Origin: Pleurotus ostreatus/Saccharomyces cerevisiae fusant
Lineage: Eukaryota; Opisthokonta
Length of the DNA stretch: 64,000 nt
Assembly: GCA_024196135.1 (NCBI GenBank)
Contig: JAMQCK010000012.1
Location: 185,054-249,053 of the forward strand
Direction: 5' to 3'
Shown here: positions 35,600 to 46,553 of the stretch, piece after piece
Layout of the letters: each line of letters begins with the position of its first letter
How positions within the stretch are numbered: the stretch's first letter is position 1
Translations under genes and position numbers: made by a program
The notes under the pieces: generated by a model
What the model was told of the DNA's origin: nothing
What the model saw: the letters and a program-made list of their open reading frames with translations, nothing else
Databases searched by the model: none

Positions 35600-37042
35600 A
35601 TGCAAGAACCACAAGCTGCTCTACTACTCACTTCGAAGGAACCGACGAACACCATGACTTCAGCAAAAGACCTCAAGATGATTGACCTCCACATCGCATC
35701 GCTTGTGGTTGAATCGCTCAAGAATCCTGCAAAGGCGCCCGCTTGCATTCCCGTTCTATCTGACGGCATGGCGTTCATCAAATCGGGCGATACATGGGAA
35801 GGGCACCTTCGGTCGAAATTCAAAAACCTCCTAGATCTCGCGCTCAAGTTCATCAGTACACCCTTCACCGACGAGCAGATTGACGAGATGGAGAAAAGTC
35901 TTTGGGTATGCAAGTGCGACATGCGCGACTACATCCCCAAGCGCTTCCACGAAGAGCCTATGCGACATCGCTCCGGCGTCGTCGACCACAGCTTCCCGCG
36001 CGTTACAATGAGCCTCGCGAGCGCAGTTTGTCAGGCCCTGGAGGATGTGACGCCAGCCTCTCTCGACAAAGCCGGTGCTCGCGGCAAATGGCCGCCTTCG
36101 ACGGCCTATCTCCTACCCAACGGCCCATTCAAGGTCATCGAGGCCTGCCTTCAATGGCTCAAGTACACCGAAAAGACTTTCAAGACGCAGACATTCCCTA
36201 TCGCCTTCCTCACGAATCTCATGAAGTTTTGCCCCTCGCTTCGTCGCCCAGTCGCTGATAGCGCGGAGCTGCGCGTCTACTTCGCCAAGCGCTTCCACGA
36301 CACACTGATCTCGCTCGAGACGGGATACAACCCGCCACTCATGTTCCCCATCCCCATTCACAGCATGCGCCACCTCGGCCAGTTCTGCGACGCAGTCCGC
36401 GACGGGTGCGAGGACTGGAACGAGTGGCTCGCGCCGATCGCGCCGGAGCTCTACGAAGACATCGGCCGCTTCCTCCAGATCCTCCCGCGCCTCGACATCG
36501 ACGACGACGAGCGCGAGGATCACCTGCGCGTCTACGGGAACATCGAGCGCTCCGTCTGGGAGGTGCTCCCCGAGGCGACGCGCCCCGAGCGCGACTGGCC
36601 CTCCCTCGACGACGCGCTCGCAGACCTCATGCGCCCGCACTGCCTGCTCTTCAAGAAGCTCGCGGACCTGCAGGAGCGCCGCGAGTGCCTAAGCCCGATC
36701 TGCTTCCGGCCCGCGGAGTACCAGCCCGCGGGGATGCGCGTGTGCGCGTGCCGCGTCGCCGCGTACTGCTCGCGCAACTGCCAGCGCGAGCACTGGCGGT
36801 GGAAGAAGGCACCGCACAAGGATACGTGCGCGGACATCAAGCAGGCGTACGAGGTTTTTAAGGAGGTGCCGAGGGAAATTCGGCATGGGCTGAGCGAGGA
36901 GGGATACCAGATCTTCAGGAAGGGACTGGAAGGTGTTGGGTACACGGAGGAACAAGGCGGCGAGGTGTTCGTAGCGCTGGAGGAACTGGAGCATGCTCGA
37001 GAGGCCATGCAGCAGAAGAAGCCCGTCGTCGTTCGACGCTGA
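35600..37042 (+). CDS. MYND-type zinc-finger protein
   Basis: A single-exon frame of 480 residues; the in-frame ATG at 35654 is an alternative start. The C-terminal part has a MYND finger at about 363-410: CLSPIC, then CAC, then YCSRNCQREHW, then HKDTC, with all zinc ligands in place. MYND fingers mediate protein-protein contacts. No SET or other catalytic domain is visible; the rest is helical and unannotated, typical of the many MYND-only proteins of Agaricomycetes. The absence of introns contrasts with its neighbours and could mean a retro-copy origin, which is only a guess. Confidence 0.88.
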   Translation: MQEPQAALLLTSKEPTNTMTSAKDLKMIDLHIASLVVESLKNPAKAPACIPVLSDGMAFIKSGDTWEGHLRSKFKNLLDLALKFISTPFTDEQIDEMEKSLWVCKCDMRDYIPKRFHEEPMRHRSGVVDHSFPRVTMSLASAVCQALEDVTPASLDKAGARGKWPPSTAYLLPNGPFKVIEACLQWLKYTEKTFKTQTFPIAFLTNLMKFCPSLRRPVADSAELRVYFAKRFHDTLISLETGYNPPLMFPIPIHSMRHLGQFCDAVRDGCEDWNEWLAPIAPELYEDIGRFLQILPRLDIDDDEREDHLRVYGNIERSVWEVLPEATRPERDWPSLDDALADLMRPHCLLFKKLADLQERRECLSPICFRPAEYQPAGMRVCACRVAAYCSRNCQREHWRWKKAPHKDTCADIKQAYEVFKEVPREIRHGLSEEGYQIFRKGLEGVGYTEEQGGEVFVALEELEHAREAMQQKKPVVVRR

Positions 37043-37478
37043 TTCGAATAATATCCAAGTGAGTCCGCTGGTTGCATTCAGATCCTATCTAACGGCACGT
37101 CAGGCAAATCTACTGTGTAATCTTCTTGTGCTGATATATGTTGTTCAACGCATACAATCCAATCTACTCGTGTGTTGCATAGCGTGGCATGATCGTCTGT
37201 GCGGGCCCATCCGTGCGTTATAGGCGATGTATGTCGGATGATTGTTCTTGAGGGCGTGCATGTAGTACGATACCATTGATCTTTATACTTTTAACCGACT
37301 ATAGACCATGGAAAATCGGGTAGTGACATAGGGTATAAGCTTTTAGTTAAGCGTCGGGCGGATCGCCTTTTCCTGCTCTCCAATGATCTACGCGCCGCGA
37401 AGAGCCTCTGAAGCAGTGTCTAAACACGCTTGTTAACCGCAATGATTGGTCTAATAAAAAGAACAAACTTACCTGTCA
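37043..37478. other. Intergenic, convergent 3' ends
   Basis: A 436-bp AT-richer gap between the MYND gene (plus) and the first F-box gene (minus). No gene seen. Confidence 0.5.
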
Positions 37479-38779
37479 TCAGCGTTCCTCTAACTCTCGA
37501 GACCAGTACCCATCCTCTGGATTGGCCGCTGCCGACATGAACTCGGAAATATCGATCTGCTCTTCCAGAACACGAAGGTATTCAAGGCGCGTGAAGGCCG
37601 CCAGCGCCTGGATCACGCGCATCTCCGCTATATCATCGTCCAGCCATCCAATGAGCTTGAAGTAGCGCAGCGTGTCGTGGTCGCAGTGCTCGTGCATGGT
37701 CTCGCAGAGCTCCGCTATCTCGCGCGCGGAGATATAATAGATGTGGCAATCGAAATGCTCCATCCGCCGCGTGGGCGCCAGCCGCAGGATATCGATGATC
37801 AATCGCGGTGGGCCGTCCTCGATTTTGAGTCGACGCAGGGACGGGAAGCAGCGCTGCTTGAGGACCAAGCCGTCCGTGGTCGCATGAGTGAGAGATATGT
37901 CGAGGTCTACGAGCGATCGAAGGCGCGATATATGTTCCAGGGCCTCCGCGCTCGCGCTATGCGAGATATCTATATGCAGTGTCAGGTCTGCCAACCGCGA
38001 GTCGACGCTGAGCAGGGCCGCTATCAAGGGCTCATTGTAAGCGCGAGTCGCCTCGCCCGGATACCCGGCGTCGATGTCCAGCGAGACCGGGTGACCACAC
38101 GCGAGAATCATAGAGGGAAGACGCGGGATGAGGGCGTCATATATGTTCTCTATGCGGATCGCGCGAAGCTGGGGCTGTGCGAAAAGGATGGCCAGGAAGT
38201 CGGGGCGCATCTTGTATTCGAGCCAGCAGTCGATGCCGTGGCCGTCGCAGCACGCGCATGATACGCTCAGGCTCCTGAGGAGGGCGAGAAAGCCTGTCGG
38301 AGGTGGGCAATCCAGGATGGCTAACTCGATGGACCCCCAGTCCTCGCGTTCGCAATCCGGGTGTACGCGAAGGGTCCGCAGATTCCTCAGTTTGCGGGAA
38401 ATCGGGTTCCAGTCCTCGGGTATTATCTTGCGAGCAGAGACCTAGCTCTCCGCGTTGAGTGAATGCGCAGATAGAAAATAGTAACGGGACGTACAATGAC
38501 ATCGAATGTAACCCAGAATTTGAAGCGGGTTTCCTGAGTCAGGCGTCTATAGATATTCAGTCTTCAAGAAGAAGGTGCGGATCTCACATATGTCCAAACA
38601 TCCTTCGGCATCAGCTTGAGCAGAGGAGTTATTCCCGGTAGTTCTTCCCATAGGATCGGATCCGCAACGTCCTGCCAGGAGCGGGAAACCAAGGCGAGAT
38701 GGTAGAGGTCGGAGGATTGGAGGCTACCATCAAGCGCAATCAACCTTTGGATATCATAGACATCCAAAGCAGGGTGCAT
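37479..38779 (-). CDS. F-box/leucine-rich-type protein 1
   Basis: Probable substrate receptor of an SCF-type ubiquitin ligase. Exons on the minus strand: 38779-38588, 38533-38495, 38441-37479; introns 54 and 53 bp, all phase 0; 397 residues. Exon 1 (64 codons) holds the F-box: MHPALDVYDIQRLI, then DLYHLALVSRSWQDVADPILWEEL, shortened here to its key parts SRSWQDVA and LWEEL. Exon 3 starts after a 39-nt exon and runs from the motif IIPEDWN into leucine-rich-like segments ending SRELEER. Four paralogs lie nearby (40864, 42587, 44342 and 49854), and all share the 192-nt first exon. Confidence 0.85.
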
Positions 38780-39239
38780 CTGCAGCTGAGGGAACCGTCG
38801 CCCTCGAGCGAAATGGTAGTTATGGTAGTGGGTGACGACAACGTGCCGCGCCGTGACTCTTGATCTAAAGGGGAGTATTTCCCACGCGCGTCTTACCATA
38901 AACCATCATGTCGGTCAGCCCGCCTCGTACAGACTCTCTCAAAGACGTTCAGGATCTTGATGGGCTCAGAGGAACAAGCTCAAGATCCCGCACACCCGCA
39001 TAACCGCCCCGACGGATATAGACTCCGCTTTGTGACCGCTTGCGTTCGAAAGCAGTCCCCTTCGAGGCATTGAGCGGCTACGGAGAATCAGTGCTTTCTG
39101 TTCATGCGTCTGGACCCTCTCCTGCCGCAAAGACACACTGTCCGGAGCCGTCTTTTCGAGCGACTTGCGACGATCTGTTCCAGTGCTCATCATGTATAAA
39201 GGGTGACCATGCGTGCGGCAGCCTCTGCAACGCCTCGTC
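38780..39239. other. Intergenic, divergent promoters
   Basis: A 460-bp gap between the start of F-box gene 1 (minus) and the start of ATR3 (plus). No remnant of an adenylation or carrier domain can be seen here, although ATR3 lacks both. Confidence 0.6.
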
Positions 39240-40684
39240 ATGGAGCGCTCGACGCGCGCAGCAGAGAGCGCAGTCATCGCGATGGCTGCAAAGTACAGCG
39301 AAGGACTCCCCGGCTATGTCAACTCGTCGAGCTTGCCGAGATACGTTCCACCGGCCTTCGAGACTCCGCTCACCTTTGCCGTCACCGTATTACTCACTGG
39401 CTCGACTGGCAATCTCGGGACCTACCTCCTCATTGATCTTCTGCACGCCCCTCGCGTGAATCGGGTATATACGCTCGACCGGGCGGGAAAGACTGCAGTC
39501 ATCGAGCGCCAATTGGGGTCCTTCGCAGACAAGGGGCGTGACCCCAGCATCCTCGCGTCGAAGCTCGTCGTTCTGGAGGGGGAATCGTACGCGGAGAGAT
39601 TCGGACAGACTGAGGAGGTGTACGCCAATGTGAGCCGTTCCTTGAAAATGTGCGGACCTCCCCTGACGCCTTTCGTAGCTGCTCGACGAAGTTAGCATCA
39701 TCATCCACGCCGCTTGGCGCCTCAACTGGAATGCAGGCCTCGACGCGTTCGAACCCAACATCCGCGTCACTCGCGCCCTCGTCGATTTCGCGCGGAAAGC
39801 AAGGCACGCCGATAGCCTCCGCTTCATTTTCACCTCGTCCATCGGTTCTGCGCACTCATGGGACGCTGCCGCCCGAGGTCCGGTACCCGAGGAGCTGATC
39901 GAGGACCCTGCCGTGTGCATCGGCGGCAACGGATACGGGCAGAGCAAGTATGTCGCCGAACGCGTGTTGGGCGCGAGTGGGATCGCCTTCAGCTCGGTGC
40001 GCATTGGGCAGGCGAGCGGCGGGATGCCGCGCGGCGCGTGGGACACGTCGGCGTGGTTCCCCACCCTCGTGAAGCTAAGTCTCCAATTGGGGGTGCTGCC
40101 GAGCGATGAGCAGGTGAGCGCGCTGTCCTGGGCGGAAGGCATGCTGAGCTGACGCCTTTGACAGCCGGTAGCATGGTTACCCATGGATGTCGTCGCGCAT
40201 ATAATGACCGACTTGATGTTCAGCAAGACGCCCCTTCCTCCCTCGCTCAACGTTGCGCACCCGCGGCCGATTCCGTGGTCTCAGATGATCAAATACGTCC
40301 GAGCATCGCTCGAAAGAATGACACACTGGGACCTGCGTATCATCCCGTTCTACGAATGGATGCAGAGGCTGGAGGCCGCGGCTCTTCAAGCCAGCGTGGA
40401 CGCGCGAGATTCGGTGAGTCTTCGGGTGCAGTTGCGATACGTCCAACGTCTAACCTATGTCATAGCGCGATACAAAGCTCTTCTGGTTCTTCCGGCAAGT
40501 GAGTTCCGGAGATGCATTTGGAAGGAGGTTTGCAACGGCGAAAGCGGAATCCCTTAGCGAGACGCTACGGAATGCACGCAGCCTCAAGCAACGTGACGCA
40601 GATGCTTGGGTGAACTATTGGGCGAAAAGGGGGCTCTTTACCGTAAACAAACAGTCAAATACACCTCTAAATAGCCGTCTTTAG
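39240..40684 (+). CDS. Reductase-only relative of adenylate-forming reductases, ATR3
   Basis: This gene holds only the thioester reductase part of an A-T-R enzyme. Exons are 39240-39629, 39679-40113, 40165-40413 and 40466-40684; introns 49, 51 and 52 bp, all phase 0, giving 430 residues with no stop or frameshift. Intron positions match those of ATR1 and ATR2. The N-terminus begins in the linker just after where the carrier would end (AVIAMAAKYSEGLPGY). The Rossmann motif TGSTGNLG and the active-site YGQSK are intact. The tail after WVNYWAKRGLF is extended by about 15 residues relative to the paralogs. It might act as a stand-alone NAD(P)-dependent reductase, or be a silent 5'-deleted copy that has not yet decayed. 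Confidence 0.85.
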
Positions 40685-40863
40685 CATCCGCACACTATAC
40701 GATAGCGGTATTGAGCGTTGATGTGCATTTCCTTTGATACACAGTGACAAACAACCGTGAGAATACACCCGGCAACTCCCGTCGGGGGCATAACTCAATT
40801 CCGTGTCATTCGCGAGCTTGCTTCTCACTGTCAACGACGTTGTGGTCGATATCCATCTCAGCC

Positions 40864-42108
40864 ATGCACCCCGCCTTCAATATCGCCGAACTATGCTTCA
40901 TGATAGCACGAACAGATGCACTTCATCGGCCTGACCTTTGCTGCCTCGCCCTTGTCTGCCGTCACTGGCGCGATGTCGCCGAAGCAGTGCTATGGGAGAA
41001 GCTGCCGGATTTTGATCACCTTCTTATGCTCATGCCGCCGGATGTGTGGTCCTTTGTAAGCACTTCCCTCTACAAACCAGATTGAGTCACTGATTCCATC
41101 GTTAGACCCCTAAGCGGGATTGGCGCGTGCCACGAGTCCTCGTCAGTGAACCTCTCGGAAGCTTGTCACCAAACTCACGCGGCATGTTCTCAGGTAACTG
41201 CACGCGATATTGTACCAGAGGACTGGGCGCCCGTGCTCTCGAAATCCAAACTCGTCAGACGACTCACAATAACCTCCGCCTATGCGCGTTCTGTCCAAGA
41301 GGCGATAGAGGCATGCCCACCACCTCCAGGATTCCTGTCGAACCTACGCACTCTCCTGCTCGGCGATCCCTTTCCCTTCGGTGAAGCATCCCTGGCCGTT
41401 GGCTTTCTAAGCTCTATCGCACCTCTGCGCACTATCACTCGCCTCTACCTTCAAGACACCGTGCTACTTGACACCGATATTCTGGCTGTAATAGACCTAT
41501 GTCAAGACCTCGAGACTGTCACCGCCTTTCTTAAACTCGGCTTTGGTCCGACACGCGAACTCGACGATCCGCTAATTAGAAATTTGGAGACACTCTCCCC
41601 TCGAATCGCGTCCCTGGAGCTTCACTTCTTGCTTTCCTTCAAGAACTTGGACGTGGACGACGCCTATCTGTCTCGAATCTCCGCCTTGCCGTCCTTGACG
41701 CGAGTGAGTCTGCACCATATGCGCAGCGCGCCGCCCGAGCCTATCACCTACTCGCCCACGAGCTTCGCGCGTCTACGCGACCTCAGCACGAACGGGACTC
41801 CCGTGGTGACACTTGTCGACATTATCCGCCTAGCTGGCGCTCGACTCGAGCGCATATACTCGACCTTCAGGAGCCTCGACGTCGCACAGGTGGAGTTACT
41901 CGTTAAATCCATACGCGATTTCTGCTCGCCGGAGACCTCCATCACCCTATACATCACTTCCGAATCCTTCGACGGCGACGATTACCTGGATTACTTTCGA
42001 CCCATTGCGCACTTCAAGCATCTAGACGTTTTTCTTCGCAAAATTTGGTATCGGAATATCACCAAGGCCTTGCGCCTCTCCTGCGCTGATAGCGCCAGCT
42101 ACGCCTGA
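40864..42108 (+). CDS. F-box/leucine-rich-type protein 2
   Basis: Probable SCF substrate receptor. Exons 40864-41055, 41106-41141 and 41194-42108; introns 50 and 52 bp, phase 0; 380 residues. Exon 1 is the F-box (MHPAFNIAELCFMI, then LVCRHWRDVAEAVLWEKL). The 36-nt second exon encodes only TPKRDWRVPRVL. Exon 3 starts with the family motif IVPEDWAPVL and continues with LRR-like strands (SLELHFLLSF, LTRVSLHHM). The second donor is GTCAGT, weaker than its neighbours. Confidence 0.83.
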
Positions 42109-42586
42109 TCAGCCAGTATCATGTTCGGTGAGATTTCCGTGCAATCCTTGTTGAAGGGCTTCGCTCATTTACCGCCAGTAAGGATCCCGTTCTCGATACA
42201 GTTGCATAGAGAAGTGCGCTGGGGAGAAAGAGGAAGGTTCTGTCACGAGATGATTCGGAATACGATGCCTGTATAGAAGCTGAAAGAGAAATCCCTTGTC
42301 GAGCGAGACTCGCCACGCCATCATTTGCCTTTGACTTCCTTGCGCACGGCAGGTCTCTCCTGGTGGACCCCGCAACTCAAGTTGGAAGTTCGGCATGCCC
42401 CCACGGAAGGAAAAGAATAGCGCTGATGAGCGTGTAGTTGAAAGAACTTTGAGGAATCCGACGTTAGCTATGTAGATCGCGCGACGACTCCCTCGGTAAG
42501 TGCCGGAGGTCAAATCCCGTTCGAACCCGCCTTGTTCCCCACCACCACTCGCTGTTCACGCCACGTGAAGTCGAAACCCTCAGACC

Positions 42587-43884
42587 ATGAACGTCGCTCT
42601 TCATATCCCAGAACTATGCGATGCAATAGCTCGAGATAACATTCTTCGACCTGTGGATCTATACAATCTAGCGCTGGTCTCGCGTCATTGGCGCGACGTC
42701 GCCGAAGCTGTCTTGTGGGAGGAAGTACCGGACCTCTTGTATCTTCTTTTACTCTTTCCACGACCTGCGGGACGCGCGGTAAGTATCTCTGCGTCACTCA
42801 CTGATCTTGTCTGATGTCAGTCTCGTAGGATCCGAAGGCGTGGACTCGAGCAAATTCCGTGAACGGCAAGGATCCGCGCCGATTCGTGAGCGCTGTATGC
42901 ACACCCTCAAGTAACAAGACTGATAATTCTACTTAGAAGATCAGTCGGTCTCTCAAGCCATCAGACTGGGATGCGCTACTACCCAAGTCGCTGCTCATCA
43001 GAAAGCTCACCGTGCTGGGATCAATCCCGGAGGACACGCAGCGGAAGATCATCGAATGCCCTCCGCCAAGCATCTTTTTATCGAACATCCGGTCTCTCTG
43101 CGTCGCTTTTCCCCCTGTAGGCGACACCGTATACCCCAGGAGGAGATTTCTCGCGTCCGTGGTCCCGCTGCGCATTCTATCGTGCCTCCGTCTGGACCTG
43201 AGAGAGATGCACACCAACGACATCCCGCGCTTGCTCTCGGCCTGCCGGAGCCTTCAGGAACTCAAATTCGAGGCGAACACTCGCCATGTGCGCATCGGCT
43301 TCACCGGAGAGCTGATAGACGCCCTTCATGCCATCAGCCGCCGGCTGGCGGTACTCAGGCTAGCCATCACATTCAAGTTCCCCTGGTCCGAGGGAGGACA
43401 CAATATCTTCCTCCAGCGCGTCTCGAGGTTCTCCAACCTGGTGTCCCTCGAGCTCAATTTCTTCGACAATCACCAGGATGACTTTGAGTCGCGCATCGTC
43501 TATGCCACGCCCGGCTTCGCGTCCCTCGAGGAGTTAACATTGCGCGGGGGCTACGCGCGAACCCTGGTGGACATCATATGCTCGGCACCCCGGCGCGCTA
43601 TGAGGCGCATAGATGCGAGATTTGCCGCACTGGATGCCGCGGATCTCGAACCCATTTGTCGCGCGCTACACGCGCACTGCATGCACGGCGTCCTGCGCGA
43701 GCTATACCTGCATACGTGGTCCAGCTCTGGGCAGATCCCTCTGCGATCCTTCCGTCCTTTAGAGGACTTCGACGCATTGGAATTTCGCTACTTGGACTGG
43801 GTGTTCCCGTCGTCACGTAGCCTGGTCGAGGCTATCGAGACGGAGAAGGCTGGTGGGGAACCGCATATCGAGCGGTGGCGTTGA
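42587..43884 (+). CDS. F-box/leucine-rich-type protein 3
   Basis: Probable SCF substrate receptor. Exons 42587-42778, 42829-42885 and 42937-43884; introns 50 and 51 bp, phase 0; 398 residues. The F-box has LVSRHWRDVAEAVLWEE; the 57-nt exon 2 encodes a basic linker (DPKAWTRANS to DPRRF); exon 3 opens with LKPSDWDALLPK and has LRR-like repeats ending in a charged tail. It is tandem with genes 2 and 4, all on the plus strand and about 0.5 kb apart. Confidence 0.85.
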
Positions 43885-44341
43885 TGTATGTACGCATGTC
43901 TTCGCTACATCGAATATTTGCCGATGCACTTGCAGATTTCCGAAGTCCTCTCCGAGCGTCGGCGCGTGAATACCAGTCAAAGTTGCCCTTACGCGTACAC
44001 ACGACCCACTCTGTAGGTTGTGAATTTATGGGCGCGCTGAGCTATGGAAGGGTGCTCGTCGTGGCAAGGCATCAGAGGTTGACGACTTTCCAAGCCATCC
44101 TCTTTTATGCGACTGAGACTAGAGGTGCAGCCTGAGGCTGGGAAAGGCCGTGATATGCATACCCCATATGGGTGAAGCAGGACCGCTCTACACGTAGCAA
44201 CGCTGAACTCGTCGACGGTGCTCCCGCCAATTGTTATCAGTCACGTGGGTCGGATTTCCGAATCTGCTTGAGGGTTGTCTCCTACTATCATCTCGTTCCT
44301 GCGCGAGTCCACTCCTTTGCTGATCCTCTCCGAATGGTACC
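43885..44341. other. Intergenic between F-box genes 3 and 4
   Basis: A 457-bp promoter-side gap with no supported gene. Confidence 0.5.
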
Positions 44342-45580
44342 ATGCAAACTGCCCTGTCCATTCCGGAAATATGCTCTCTCGTCGCCCGTGATAGCGTACT
44401 AGACAACGTGGAGCTCGCGCGACTTGCCCTCGTTTCTCGTTTTTGGCGGCAAGTTGCCGAGGAGGTTCTATGGGAAGACCTACCGGACGTATTGTGCCTG
44501 CTGGGATTACTTCCCAAGGACTTATGGTACATGGTGCGTAATGTTGCGCGCCTTCCCCATCTAGTGACTCATAATCACGCGTAGGAGACAGAACCGTCCG
44601 TACATGGTTTATATCATAGCGCGGACGAGCTGCCCATCTTTGTCAGTGACATATCTGCTATTTCTAACGCGTCTTGCTCACTGAGTCTCTGGCGGCAGAA
44701 ACTGAGACGCAAGCTCAGGCCGACGGATTGGACGTCCCTCCTGCGTAAAGCGAACTTGGTGAAGTGTCTCACCGTGGCGACCTCTCTGTCAGCGGAGGTC
44801 CAACAGGCTATCATCGAATGCCCGTCACCTCTGAAGGTCCTACCTCGACTAGAAACGCTATTTTTGGCGAGGTCCACTAACCCAACCTTTCTCGGCGCCT
44901 TCGTTCCGCTGGATACCATCACGGCTTTACGCATCACATATCCTGGCGCCTCCATCCATTCGTCGACAGTCTCTCTCCTGAATTCCTGCGCGAACGTCAC
45001 GAGTCTGACGCTAAAGCTGCATCTCGTCGGCGCCTCGAAGCAGACCAAAGCCGAAGCGCTGCTTACAGCCGTGACCGAGGCCAAGCGGGTACAGCGTCTC
45101 TCGCTGCTTCTCACCATGGAGTTTGCTCTTCCCTCGGAGCCCTTCATGCACTTCATGTCGCAGCTCCCCGCGCTCACGAACCTTGACATCCGGCTCAACC
45201 GCTGTGAAGGCGCCAAGGACTACCGTACTATCACCTACGCCTCCCCCAGCTTCGTGCACCTGCGGACTCTCAAGCTCAGCCGGCATAGTACGCAGATGCT
45301 GGCTGACATCCTGCGCGCGTCATCCCCGAGTCACCTTCGCGTCATCGACCTCGTGTACTTTTCGCTTGAAGAATGTGACGTCGAGCCCCTCATCTCCACA
45401 ATATGCATGCATTGCGCGCGAAGCGCCCTGCGGAAGCTGTCCATTGCTGCCTCGAACTTCTTCGGGAGTGCTGATTGGCGATGTTTAACACCGCTAGCGG
45501 CTTTTGAGCAGCTGAAGTTGAACTTCATGGACCAAGCTGTACCCTATACATGTCTCAATCCCACGTCCTCGGTAGCATGA
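44342..45580 (+). CDS. F-box/leucine-rich-type protein 4 (linker exon fused)
   Basis: Probable SCF substrate receptor. Exons 44342-44533 and 44585-45580, one 51-bp phase-0 intron, 395 residues. The F-box exon is again 192 nt (MQTALSIPEICSLVA, LVSRFWRQVAEEVLWEDL). Where the sisters have a micro-exon and a second intron, this gene reads straight through: a roughly 45-residue linker leads to LRPTDWTSLLRK and the LRR-like part, consistent with loss, or never gaining, of intron 2. It ends early at TSSVA relative to some sisters. Confidence 0.84.
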
Positions 45581-45689
45581 ACGCAATGCGAGATCGCCTT
45601 TTGAGACTGCTTTACATATTCACAGTACAAAATTCCCAGGATATTTTGGCGCTTTGGTCTGAGCCTTCACCTTATCGGTCAGAACGCTC

Positions 45690-45846
45690 ATTTCCCCATT
45701 GAAGTGACCCTCGAAGCGGTCATCGTCGGCAAGGATGCTCTGGCACGGCTGCGGTGCTTTCCCAATATGGAGCGCGTGCGCATCGAGGGGTGCAGAGACG
45801 TACGGTTAGGCGAAGCGGACTGGCATGAAATCGTGGCAGGATGGTG
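45690..45846 (+). pseudogene. Possible F-box/LRR gene remnant
   Basis: A short frame encodes FPNMERVRIEG and ADWHEIVAGW, resembling the last leucine-rich stretch of a different group of basidiomycete F-box proteins. No F-box or earlier exon precedes it, so it is at most a decayed 3' fragment. Confidence 0.35.
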
Positions 45847-46553
45847 ACCGAGGGTGATGAGCCTCGCGATTGACGCGCACCGAGCGCGCGCGGCCCCGTA
45901 TACTCTCCAGGTCCTGGCCCCGCTCGCGCCCCTGTGTCCCAGACTGGAATAACCTGCAGATATCTCTAGACCCCTCGGCCGTGCCGTCGATGGAGGGCGT
46001 ACAAGTGCCTCCGCCTGTCATCAGTGCAGCAGGTGAATAGGATTACAGAGACGTGCTAGTCGAGTATGGAGATATCTGACCTTGTAATACCCAAACACGG
46101 AGTGCTTTCGAGATAGGATTACATCGCGCTGACCGTTCTAGCGATCGAGAGCCTATATGGTGAACGTTTGTCCGAATCCAGGGATGACCCTGCGAAGCAG
46201 AGCGTAGGACAAGAAGGATCCGGGCATGGAAGGGTTGATGAAGTAACACAGACCCTGTGCGATGAAGGAGCAGAAGACGGCGAAAGCCGGTGTTGAGGTC
46301 GAAAGACCAAGTACATGGGCTACCACGACCCAAGCGCGTTTCAAGGGTAGTAAATGTCATATTGGTACACATCTACCTAATCGAGTATGAGTACATCGTG
46401 CACAAGACCGAACGGAGGATAACATACGAAATAACAAAACTCGAATACTGTACAACGGAACCCTGCATAAAGTCCTTCCACATTTTCAGTTCAGCACCCC
46501 TACGACGGCTGCGAGAGGCATGGTGCCGTTGGGAGACACGACGACCACAGATA
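45847..46553. other. Intergenic, nothing recognised
   Basis: About 700 bases between the F-box remnant and the 3' end of the minus-strand zinc-finger gene. Only short, unsupported open frames occur. Confidence 0.45.
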
